A DNA stretch of 64,000 nucleotides from assembly GCF_010499245.1 (NCBI RefSeq), contig NZ_JAAGOW010000002.1, positions 124,001-188,000 of the forward strand, in the 5' to 3' direction. The notes below the pieces were generated by a model, which saw only the letters and a program-made list of their open reading frames with translations, had not been told where the DNA came from and ran no database searches. This document shows, piece after piece, positions 52,406 through 60,181 of this stretch. A program made the position numbers and the translations under genes. Origin of the DNA: Variovorax sp. WS11 (GTDB taxonomy: Bacteria; Pseudomonadota; Gammaproteobacteria; Burkholderiales; Burkholderiaceae_C). Each line of letters begins with the position of its first letter. Position 1 is the first letter of the stretch.

Positions 52406-52477
52406 GCCGCCGGGCCGCTCCCCAGGCGAATAGCACCGCAGCCGAAGGCGAAGGTACTCCAGTGAGCCGCCGGGCCG
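52403..52477. repeat. intergenic element with direct repeats and an hsdS-like core
   Basis: TGAGCCGCCGGGCCG occurs at 52403-52417 (overlapping the transporter stop) and again at 52463-52477. Between them, 52436-52460 carries CCGCAGCCGAAGGCGAAGG followed by TACTCC. The 19-base core and the run GGCGAAGGT-x-CTCC are shared with the repeat tract inside hsdS. It has the look of a dispersed genomic repeat. Confidence 0.7.
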
Positions 52478-52498
52478 GCGGTTCCATAATCGTCGGCG

Positions 52499-53527
52499 AT
52501 GTCCCATCAGCCCTCCTCTCCTTCCTCTTCCCCGGCGCCGCGCGCGGGCGCCATCACCGACGTCGCCGGCATCGAGGTCGGCCATTTCAGCGACCCGCGC
52601 CGGCCCACCGGCTGCACCGTGATCCTGGCGCGCGAAGGCGCCGTGGCCGGCGTGGACGTGCGCGGCGCCGCGCCCGGCACGCGCGAAACCGACCTGCTCG
52701 CGCCCGGCAACTTCGTCCAGCAGGTGCATGCCGTAATGCTCGCGGGCGGCAGCGCCTGGGGCCTGGCGGCGGCCGAGGGCGCGATGCGCTGGCTGGAGGA
52801 GCGCGGCATCGGCCTCGACGTGCGCTTCGGCACGCTGCCGATCGTGCCGGCGGCCGTGCTCTTCGACCTGCCGCTCGGCGACGCGCGCATCCGGCCCGAT
52901 GCTGCGGCCGGTTACGCAGCCTGCGAGGCCGCATCGGCGGCGGCGCCGGCCGAGGGCAATGTCGGCGCCGGCAGCGGCGCACTGGTGGGCAAGCTCTTCG
53001 GCGTGCACCGGGCGATGAAGGGCGGCATCGGCACCGCCTCGGTCACCGTCAATGGCGTGACCGTCGGCGCCCTGATCGCCTGCAACGCGCTGGGCGATGT
53101 GCTCGACCCCGACACCGCGCAGGTGGTGGCCGGCGCCCGCACCGAGGACGGCCGGTCGCTGCTCGACACCCGCCGCGCCCTGCTGCACGGCGAGCTGCCG
53201 CAGCCGCTGCTGGCGGGCACCAACACCACGCTGGGCGTGGTTGCCACCGACGCCCGACTCACCAAGGTGCAGGCGAACCGCCTCGCGGCCGTGGCCCACG
53301 ACGGCCTGGCGCGCGCGATCAACCCGGTGCACACCATGAGCGACGGCGACACCCTGTTCGCGCTCGCCACCGGGCGCGTGCCGCTCGAGGGCGACGCGCC
53401 GGGGATGACGGTGCTGGGCACGATGGCGGCGGAAGTCGTGGCGCGGGCGACGCTGCGGGCGGTGCTGGCGGCGCGCACGGTGCGGGTTGCGGGGAGCGTG
53501 TTTCCGAGCGCGTCGGAGCTGGGTTAG
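52499..53527 (+). CDS. P1-family (DmpA/BapA) aminopeptidase
   Basis: A 342-residue N-terminal-nucleophile peptidase of the S58/P1 family, made as one chain and self-cleaved. The start is ITDVAGIEVGHFSDPRRPTGCTVIL. The oxyanion region is MLAGGSAWGLAAAEG. The cleavage nucleophile is expected near LAGTNTTLGVVATDARLTK, where GTNTT replaces the more common N-S or N-T pair. Substrates of relatives are D-amino acid or beta-amino acid peptides. It stands alone, 21 bases after the repeat element. Confidence 0.9.
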   Translation: MSHQPSSPSSSPAPRAGAITDVAGIEVGHFSDPRRPTGCTVILAREGAVAGVDVRGAAPGTRETDLLAPGNFVQQVHAVMLAGGSAWGLAAAEGAMRWLEERGIGLDVRFGTLPIVPAAVLFDLPLGDARIRPDAAAGYAACEAASAAAPAEGNVGAGSGALVGKLFGVHRAMKGGIGTASVTVNGVTVGALIACNALGDVLDPDTAQVVAGARTEDGRSLLDTRRALLHGELPQPLLAGTNTTLGVVATDARLTKVQANRLAAVAHDGLARAINPVHTMSDGDTLFALATGRVPLEGDAPGMTVLGTMAAEVVARATLRAVLAARTVRVAGSVFPSASELG

Positions 53528-53644
53528 ACGCACTTCTCGACCGTCGGGCACGGCCGCAGGCCAGAAATGTGGCGGGCGGGGCAGATCCTCGCGATCACGC
53601 GCCGACGCAGTTCGCTCAACGGGCGCGCGAAACGGTCTTGGACT

Positions 53645-54623
53645 TCAGGGCCACACCGACGCGCCGTCCAGCCCGGCCGTCTCCGGTAGGCCGCACATCA
53701 GATTCGCGTTCTGCACGGCCTGGCCGGCCGCGCCCTTGCCGAGGTTGTCCACAACGCCCATCGCAATCACAAGCTCGCGCTCCGGATCGGCGGCGTAACT
53801 GACGAACGCAAGGTTCGAGCCGGTGGCCCATTTCGTGTGCGGCGGCTTGTCCGTCACGCGGACGAATGGCCGCCCGGCGTAGAACTGCCTAGCCGCGTCG
53901 AAGCATTCTCGCTCGTCACCCGGCCACGGCAGTAGATCGTAGCGAGGATGCCGCGGGTCATCGGCACGAGGTGGGGTGTGAACACCAGCCCGCCCGAGTT
54001 GCCCCCGCCGCTCAGGCGCCCGATCGTTTTCTCAATCTCGGGCATATGGACATGCTTGAGCAGGCCGTAGGGCGCCAAGTCCTCGTTCACATCGGCGTAG
54101 CCGAACTTGTTGTCGCCGCCGCCCCGGCCGGCGCCGGAGACGCCGGTCTTGACGTCGATCACTATGTTGCTCGGCTCGATCAGTTTGTCGGCCAGCAGCG
54201 GTGCCAGCGCGATCAGCGAGGCCGCGGGGAAGCAGCCGGGGTTGGCGATGCGGCTCCTGCCTTGATCTGCTCGGGCCACACGTCGGCCAAGCCGTAAGCC
54301 CAGCCCTCGGCGTAGCGATGGTCGCCACCGATGTCAACGATCTTCACTTCCTTCGGTACGCACGCCAGTGCGTCGGCCGAAGCGCCGGTCGGCAGCGACG
54401 CGAACAGCACGTCGAGCTTCGGCAGTGCGCTCGGGTCCCACTTCTCGATCACAAGATCGGCCAGCTTGGCCGGTGCGCCAGGAAAGCGGTCGCAAAGGCG
54501 GCTACCCGCACTGCCATCGCCAGCGGCATAGACCAGTTCGAACGACGGGTGGCTCGCGACGAGGCGCATCGCCTCACCGCCGCCGTAGCCGCTGATCCCG
54601 ACGATGCCGACGCGAATACTCAT
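53645..54623 (-). pseudogene. argC: argC (N-acetyl-gamma-glutamyl-phosphate reductase) with two frame breaks
   Basis: ArgC reduces N-acetylglutamyl phosphate in arginine synthesis. The short form (about 325 residues) is fully recognisable in three frames: MSIRVGIVGISGYGGGEAMRL and GGDHRYAEGWAYGLADVWPEQ, then RIANPGCFPAASL (active Cys) with TGVSGAGRGGGDNKFGY and PHLVPMTRGILATIYCRGR, then HTKWATGSNLAFVSYAADPE. The first break is near 54250-54260 and the second near 53904-53912. One added base at each restores the expected protein. Either a decayed copy or two sequence errors. It follows the bacteriocin exporter after 90 bases. Confidence 0.85.
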
Positions 54624-54713
54624 GGTGCTGCTCTGTCGCTGGTATGAGCGGCAAAGTGTAGCGGGGCCAGTCACACCCAACGCAGCTGAGTCCGGCCGAA
54701 GATGGCTTCGACC

Positions 54714-56812
54714 TCACCCATGGAGACGATCGCAGTGGAGCAGATGGATCACACGCCCCATCGCTTCCAGGGTCTGCGGACGATGGGCGATCACGATGCG
54801 CGTGATATCCAGGTGCTGCACCGCGCTGTTGACCACGCTTTCGGTCGCAGTGTCCAGATGGCTCGTCGCTTCGTCCAGCAACAAAATCCGCGGGCGCTTG
54901 TAAAGCGCCCGTGCCAGCACAACCCGTTGGCGTTGACCACCCGACAAGGCGCTTCCCATGTCTCCGACGAGCGTGCTGTAGCCCATCGGCATGCGAGCAA
55001 TCTCGTCATGCACGGAAGCCAGCTGCGCGACCTCTTCGATGCGAGCGTGATCGGGCTGGGCATCGAACAGGCAGATGTTCTCGGCGATCGAGCCGGCGAA
55101 CAGGCGGTCGTCTGCATGACCACGCCGATCTGCTCACGGTAACGCCACAAGCCGAGCTGCCGAAGCGGGACGCCACCCACGCTGACGCTGCCCTCCTGCG
55201 GCTCCAGTTGTCCCAGCATGACCTTGAGCAAGGTCGTCTTCCCGCAGCCCGAAGGTCCAGCGATCGCCACCGATTCGCCGGGCTCGATCTTCAGGCTCAC
55301 ATCCTTCAGGATCCAGGGATCATCCGACGCGTACCGAAAGCTGACATTGCACAGTTCGATGGAAGCGGCAACGCCTTCCTGCGAACGATGAAGGGCAGCA
55401 TCGCGCATTGATTCCCGCTCGGCCAACACGATGTCGGCGAGCCGCTCGGTTTGCAAGCCCAGCATCTTGAACGACAGGAGCTGGTCAACCAAGGCCGATG
55501 CCCGGCTGACGAACTGCGTCCTGTAGCCCAGGAACGCGATCAGCATGCCGACCGACAGCTGGCCACCCAGGACGAGCCGCGCACCCAGATACAACACCGC
55601 GGCGTTCTCCAGCACCATCAGCATGGCGTTGAGCGAACTGAAGGACATCATCTGCCGCTGTACCGCCAACCCGGCATTGGTGCTCGCGACCGCGAGGTTC
55701 ATATACCGGCGCTGCCGGTCTTCCTCGCGGTTGAAGAGCTTGAGCACCTGAATGCCGCGCACGCTCTCCATGAAGTGACTCTGCTGCTTGGCCGAGCGCA
55801 CGATCTGCTCCCCGCTGGCACTGCGAAGCGCGCCGTAGCGCAGGACGCGAATCAGGGTGTAGAGCAGAACCACGCCGCCGGCGACTGCCGCCAGTTGCGG
55901 GCTGTAGAACAGCATGACGATCAAGGTGATCGTAGCCATGATGCCGTCGACGACGACCCCCACCATGCCGCCGGTCAGCGCTTGCTGCAGTGCGCCGATG
56001 CTCCCGAAGCGCGAGACGATGTCGCCCAGGTGCCGCTTCTCGTACCAGGCCATGGGCAGGTGCAGCAGATGCGCGAAGCTGCTGCTCGTCCATTGCAGAT
56101 TCAGTGTGGTCGTCAGGTGCAAGAGAACTCTTGCGCGCACCCAGCCGGCCGCAACCTGGAAGCTGCCCACGAGCACCAGCCCCGCGATCAGCACCGCGAG
56201 CAGGTCCGCATCGCCGGAGACCAGGACGTCGTCGATCACCCATTGCGAGAAGAAGGGCAGCACCAGGCCAAACGCTTCCAGCGCGGCTGCGAGAACGAGC
56301 ACCTGCACCAGCGAGCGGCGCAGACCGCGCGCCTTTGCGAGAAGCGTACCGAGCCGCAGTTGCTGCCGCTCTTTTCGTGGCTTGAACGAGAGGCCCGGAA
56401 CCATCTCCAACGCGATGCCCGTGAACGAGCGCCCCGCCTCATCGTGCTTCAGCGTTCGCGAGCCGTGTGCCGGGTCCAATATGTCGATGGACTCACGACG
56501 CACACGCTGGAGCACGACGAAATGCTTGAGGTCCCAGTGCAGGATGCAGGGTGTTTCCAGCTTGTCCAGATCTTCCAGGCCGAGCCGCAAGGGTCGGGTT
56601 TGAAACCCCAGTGCCTCGGCGATCTTCATCAACTGCGCCAGCGTCGCGCCCTTGAGAGAAACCGCGTACCTGGCACGCAAGCTCGGCAGATCCGTGTCGT
56701 AGCCGTGGTAGCCCGCCACCATCGCCAGCGAGGCCAGGCCGCACTCGGCGGCCTCGGTCTGCAGCACGAGACGCAGCTTGCGGCCGAAGCCGAACTGAAG
56801 ACCTTCGAGCAT
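54714..56812 (-). pseudogene. C39-peptidase ABC exporter (bacteriocin type) with one frame break
   Basis: A combined leader peptidase and exporter (CvaB/LagD type). The C39 domain has Cys24 in QTEAAECGLASLAMVAGYHG, His97 in LKHFVVLQ and Asp113 in ILDPAHG. Six helices span about 165-440. The nucleotide domain starts with IAGPSGCGKTTLLK, and the signature LSGGQRQRVVLARAL and Walker B ILLLDEATSHLD lie in another frame. The frame breaks near 55110-55114, after EQIGVVMQ, and one extra base there gives a normal protein of about 699 residues. It starts seven bases after the HlyD stop and is the likely partner of the GG-leader peptide. Confidence 0.9.
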
Positions 56813-56819
56813 CGATGGA

Positions 56820-58097
56820 TCAGTGAATCCAGTTGCCCGAGATGGAGAACAGCGGCTCGAACACCCATTCGAGCAGAGTGCGCGTGTCGAGAATCAGGTT
56901 GGCGTCGAAGCCCATGCCCGGCTGAAGGGGTTCTTCCTTGCCATAGGCCGACACCGACTTCTTCGTGAGAGCGAGGCTCGCGATATAGAACAACTCGCTC
57001 GGCGCTGCAGCAGGTGGCGGGTACGGCAACTCGCTCCCGCTCACGGCGACCCGGGACAACTTGATCACGCGTGCCTCGTGGCTTCCGAACTTTTGATAGG
57101 GGAAGGCCTTGAACTGCAAAAGGGCTCGGGTTCCCAGGCGCACGAAGCCGGCCGCCCTGGAAGGGAGGTACACGTCCGCCTGCAGCTCCGATCCTTCCGG
57201 GATGAGGTTGAGCAAGGGCTGGCCGGGCACTGCCAGCTTGCCCCGGTCCGTCAGGATTGCGGTCACCACCCCAGCCTGGGGCGACTTCAGCAACAACTCG
57301 CGCCGGGACTCGTTCTCGACGCGATCCTGCTCGATCGAAGAAAGAGCGCGATCGTTCGCCGCCAGCGCGTTGAGGTGCTTCACAGGCAGCGCTGCCACGT
57401 CGGCCTCGACCGCGCCCGTGTCGCGCAGCAAGCTGGTCTCGTTGCGACGAATCGATTCGAGCGCTGCCAGATCGGCCATGCGCTCCTGTTCCTTCTGCTG
57501 CAACGCCATGTCGGAGACAAACTTCGCAGCGTGCAGTTCGCGCTGCCTGGCGAGCATCTGGTCGGTGAGGCGAATCCGTTCCTGTTGAAGCGACAAGGCC
57601 GTTCGTACCTGCGCCAACTCGGTCCGCAGGTTGATCAGCCGATCGCTGAGTGCTTTGCGCTGTTGATCGTGAAGTTCATCGAGCTTGGCCCGCTCCTGCC
57701 TCAACGACGTGCGGCGAAGCTGAAGTTGCTTGTCGATTTCGATCGACGCATCGCCGGCGCCCGTGAAGCGCTCGGAGTTCAGAACAGCCAATGTTTCGCC
57801 GAGCGCGACACCCTGACCTTCCACGACCGAGAGCCGCGTCACGATGCCGGCTTGCGAAGCCGTCACTTTGACGATTCCGGCATTGGGTACGAGATAGCCG
57901 CTGGCGCGAATCTTTCGGGTGTATTGACCGACAACCAGGTAGAGAAGCAAGCTCGCGGCAAGGACGGCAAAGCCAATGGAAAGTGCAACGAAGGAAAGAG
58001 GCCTGCTGACGACGATTTCTCCGAGCCATGCGTCTTGGCGCGCCGCAAAAACCTCTGAGCGAAAAAGCGGATTCTCAACGGACGAATGAGACTCCAT
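56820..58097 (-). CDS. HlyD-family adaptor of the bacteriocin exporter
   Basis: A 425-residue periplasmic adaptor for type I secretion (CvaA/HlyD type). One anchor helix lies at about 33-58 (FVALSIGFAVLAASLLLYLV). GYLVPNAGIVKVTASQAGIVTRL is the first lipoyl half, followed by a long coiled coil (about 115-265, rich in Gln/Arg/Glu/Leu). The second half is KSPQAGVVTAILTDRGKLAVPGQPLL. The C-terminal barrel ends at about residue 400. It lies between the zinc-ribbon gene (six bases) and the ABC gene (seven bases), so the three share a transcript. Confidence 0.92.
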   Translation of the reverse strand: MESHSSVENPLFRSEVFAARQDAWLGEIVVSRPLSFVALSIGFAVLAASLLLYLVVGQYTRKIRASGYLVPNAGIVKVTASQAGIVTRLSVVEGQGVALGETLAVLNSERFTGAGDASIEIDKQLQLRRTSLRQERAKLDELHDQQRKALSDRLINLRTELAQVRTALSLQQERIRLTDQMLARQRELHAAKFVSDMALQQKEQERMADLAALESIRRNETSLLRDTGAVEADVAALPVKHLNALAANDRALSSIEQDRVENESRRELLLKSPQAGVVTAILTDRGKLAVPGQPLLNLIPEGSELQADVYLPSRAAGFVRLGTRALLQFKAFPYQKFGSHEARVIKLSRVAVSGSELPYPPPAAAPSELFYIASLALTKKSVSAYGKEEPLQPGMGFDANLILDTRTLLEWVFEPLFSISGNWIH

Positions 58098-58103
58098 GAC
58101 TCC

Positions 58104-58382
58104 TTATCGTGAATCCAGAGTCGAGCCACCGACATGAGGGGGCGATGAGTTTTCAGAGATGAATTTCTCTTTTACTGCGCCCAAAAATTCTTCCACCACA
58201 AACGACTCAGTCAACCCGCAGCTGCCGCACACGCGAAGACGGTATCTAGGATTTTTTAGCCATTCCGCAAAACCCAGAGGCAACACGCTAGGAAAAATAC
58301 CACCACCCGCGTTAACCTCTGTCAAATAATGATCACCACCCCCACAATTACGGCAATGACGCTTCAGTTCATCGGTCGGCAT
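58104..58382 (-). CDS. small zinc-ribbon protein in the bacteriocin cluster
   Basis: A 92-residue protein with two CxxC pairs: C10 and C13 in RHCRNCGGG, and C52 and C55 in RVCGSCGLTE. They are the usual four ligands of a zinc ribbon. The middle is a hydrophobic beta region (IFPSVLPLGFAEWLKNP), and the tail is Glu/Ser-rich. The ATG at 58382 has AAGAGGTGAC. Nothing in it looks like a DNA-binding helix. It could bind the peptide, modify it or regulate export, but no relative is known to me. Its base composition is AT-richer than the flanks. Confidence 0.72.
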   Translation of the reverse strand: MPTDELKRHCRNCGGGDHYLTEVNAGGGIFPSVLPLGFAEWLKNPRYRLRVCGSCGLTESFVVEEFLGAVKEKFISENSSPPHVGGSTLDSR

Positions 58383-58452
58383 GTCACCTCTTCTTATAGA
58401 TGCTTTTAGAAATTGAGGCCGATTCGGTCTCAATTGTTTTACGAAATATCGC

Positions 58453-58821
58453 TCACGGCCCGCCTGCGGGATCGCCCATTTGGTTGACTGAAGGCATGGA
58501 TGATCCACCTTGGCCGCCCTGAGCACCAACTGAATTACCGAGCGCGTTGACTCCGGCTGCAATTGCGCCAAGCGCTGCAGCCATCGCGCCAGCCGGTGTC
58601 GCGGCCCCAGCCAATCCAATAGCTGCTCCGATTCCTCCGATCGCCGAAGCAATCGCTCCGAAGGGACTCGCACTGCTGGAAGAATCCGAGCAACCGCCGG
58701 TTCCACATCCTCCATCGCCGCAGCTCGAGCCGTCTCCAGCGCCGCAGCCTGCTTCACCTCCGTAGACGAGCAACAGTTCATCGTCGGTGAGATTTCGAAT
58801 TCCACTGGATCTCGTCGCCAT
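58453..58821 (-). CDS. double-glycine-leader peptide, candidate class II microcin precursor
   Basis: A 122-residue precursor. The leader MATRSSGIRN + LTDDELLLVYGG ends at Gly22 and has the hydrophobic spacing that C39 exporters recognise. The mature 100 residues have a Cys/Gly/Asp start (Cys26, 34, 39, 44) and a Ser run. Then comes a long Gly/Ala/Ile segment (about 54-99) with GxxxG spacing, as in class II bacteriocins that insert into membranes, and a Gly/Pro-rich tail. ATG 58821 lies nine bases after AAGGGAAAGAG. It sits between a candidate immunity gene and the export genes. I do not know a described relative. Confidence 0.82.
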   Translation of the reverse strand: MATRSSGIRNLTDDELLLVYGGEAGCGAGDGSSCGDGGCGTGGCSDSSSSASPFGAIASAIGGIGAAIGLAGAATPAGAMAAALGAIAAGVNALGNSVGAQGGQGGSSMPSVNQMGDPAGGP

Positions 58822-58894
58822 TTTTTTCTCTTTCCCTTGATTTCTCATGAAACAAATTTCTCATGAGATTTGACCGCAAAATTGCAACCAAATT

Positions 58895-59119
58895 TCAGTC
58901 ACCCTCACTCATCAGTTTTACCTTCAGCGATTTGAAGAATGCACCCAGTGCAACCGCCACGATCACTCCAATTGCACCACTGCCGTAATGAGCAGCAAAC
59001 TCCCACGGGAAGATAAACGGAAATATCCATTGACTCACCGCAACCATCGAACAACCCAACAACAGCAGCACCGCAATCGCCTTGAACAACAAGACTACTT
59101 TCGTGGCAAGACTGGTCAT
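58895..59119 (-). CDS. two-helix small membrane protein, candidate immunity protein
   Basis: A 74-residue protein with two hydrophobic helices (about 8-28 and 46-63) and a short outer loop with WIFPFIFPWE; the ends are basic and acidic. The ATG at 59119 follows AAGGGGGTC. It lies 73 bases upstream of the GG-leader gene on the same strand. Small two- or three-helix membrane proteins next to class II microcin genes usually protect the producer. The assignment is by position and form, not by sequence match. Confidence 0.7.
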   Translation of the reverse strand: MTSLATKVVLLFKAIAVLLLLGCSMVAVSQWIFPFIFPWEFAAHYGSGAIGVIVAVALGAFFKSLKVKLMSEGD

Positions 59120-59142
59120 TGACCCCCTTCAGGTCGGCTGTC

Positions 59143-59156
59143 GGCGATGCATCGCC
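59143..59156. promoter_or_regulatory. palindrome upstream of the candidate immunity gene
   Basis: GGCGATGCATCGCC is a perfect 14-base palindrome 24 bases upstream of the two-helix gene start. It may be an operator or an RNA hairpin near the start of the bacteriocin transcript. Confidence 0.45.
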
Positions 59157-59192
59157 TCAAGACTCGGATTTGGCGCGAAATGCGCCGCGGCC

Positions 59193-60020
59193 TCAATCCC
59201 CCGATCGGGTTATTCGAAATGACCCGATCGGGTCAAAGCCGTTCACGCGCGAGGGCACCGATGGCTGCGCCGCGCCCAACGCCCCGCCGGCCAACACCCG
59301 GTGCGCCAACTCCACGCGGTTCCTCGCGTCGGTCCGTTTCATCAACACGGCGAGCTGCCGCTTGATGGTCTCGCCGCTCTTGCCGAGTTGCCGGCCGATC
59401 TCCTTGTTGGTCATGCCTTGCAGCAGCAAGTCGAGCACGGCGCGCTCGGCGAGCGTGAACGCCGGCAAACGGGCAACAGAGTTGGAGGGGGCGTGGGCCT
59501 GCTCACAGCGATAGAGGCTGCTGAGCGCGGCATGCATCGCCGGCATCACCCGCTGCTGCAGCGCATGGCGATCGGCAACCGCCTCCGGTCCCACGTCGTA
59601 GAAGGCGGCCGAAGTGAGCACGCGGTCGTTTCTCTCGCCCTCCAGATGCGAAAACGCCAGCAGGTTTCGCCAACCGGCGCGCCGGAAGGTCGTGCGCCAC
59701 AAAGGGTCGATGTCAGCCCCTTGATCCTGCTCGACGTCGAAGAACTCGGGCCCGCCAGACTGGATCAGCCGCGTCAGGATCGGGCTTCGCACATTGCCGC
59801 CCACGCAAGCAATCGCGGCCTGGTAGGCGGGCGGCAAGCCGAAGCTCCAGGTCTGGATGGCCGAATAGCCGCCGGAATGCGGGACCGACTGCCCGCACAA
59901 AACCGCAGCGCTCGGCAAGACGGTGCTCAACAGCTCCTCGACCCACCACGTCAAGCTGTCGGCATCACTGATCAGCCGCGCGGCACTGGCCAGTACATCC
60001 CTGGACATTCGTGTTGTCAT
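59193..60020 (-). CDS. LuxR-type transcription regulator of the bacteriocin cluster
   Basis: A 275-residue protein. Residues 1-195 are an unassigned alpha/beta domain (no receiver, no clear autoinducer motif). The C-terminal GerE/LuxR helix-turn-helix is at about 200-262 (FTLAERAVLDLLLQGMTNKEIGRQLGKSGETIKRQLAVLMKRT, in pieces). The ATG at 60020 has AGGGATAC upstream; ATG 60008 is an alternative. It precedes the immunity and peptide genes on the same strand, with paired palindromes at its 3' end. Likely a local regulator of the cluster. The signal is unknown. Confidence 0.85.
   Translation of the reverse strand: MTTRMSRDVLASAARLISDADSLTWWVEELLSTVLPSAAVLCGQSVPHSGGYSAIQTWSFGLPPAYQAAIACVGGNVRSPILTRLIQSGGPEFFDVEQDQGADIDPLWRTTFRRAGWRNLLAFSHLEGERNDRVLTSAAFYDVGPEAVADRHALQQRVMPAMHAALSSLYRCEQAHAPSNSVARLPAFTLAERAVLDLLLQGMTNKEIGRQLGKSGETIKRQLAVLMKRTDARNRVELAHRVLAGGALGAAQPSVPSRVNGFDPIGSFRITRSGD
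59200..59235. promoter_or_regulatory. paired palindromes at the luxR 3' end
   Basis: TGACCCGATCGGGTCA (59220-59235) is a perfect 16-base palindrome. CCCGATCGGG recurs at 59200-59209, with centres 23 bases apart and TTCGAA between them. They lie inside the last codons of the LuxR gene, 80-117 bases upstream of the immunity-peptide genes. This would suit binding by the LuxR-type protein itself. Confidence 0.55.
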
Positions 60021-60181
60021 TTTTTGTATCCCTGAAATTCGTCGCGCTTTGTAACCGAGCCCGCCCAAAAAGCCAATCAGAAATGCTGCTGTAGCGCCCA
60101 GCCGAGTTCCTACCCGCCCACCGTGCCTCGCTCCGCCTCATCCTCCCTCCATTCGCGACCCGATCGTCTCCCACCGGCCCG

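Noticed and set aside
53528..53644. Remnant gene between the P1 peptidase and argC
   Set aside because: 117 bases with short open frames but no recognisable motif on either strand.
53854..54279. Separate small gene for the middle third of ArgC
   Set aside because: It continues the ArgC sequence exactly where the neighbouring frames stop, so it is part of one broken gene.
54714..55013. Independent small ATPase gene with ABC signature
   Set aside because: It is the missing end of the C39 exporter after a one-base frame break.
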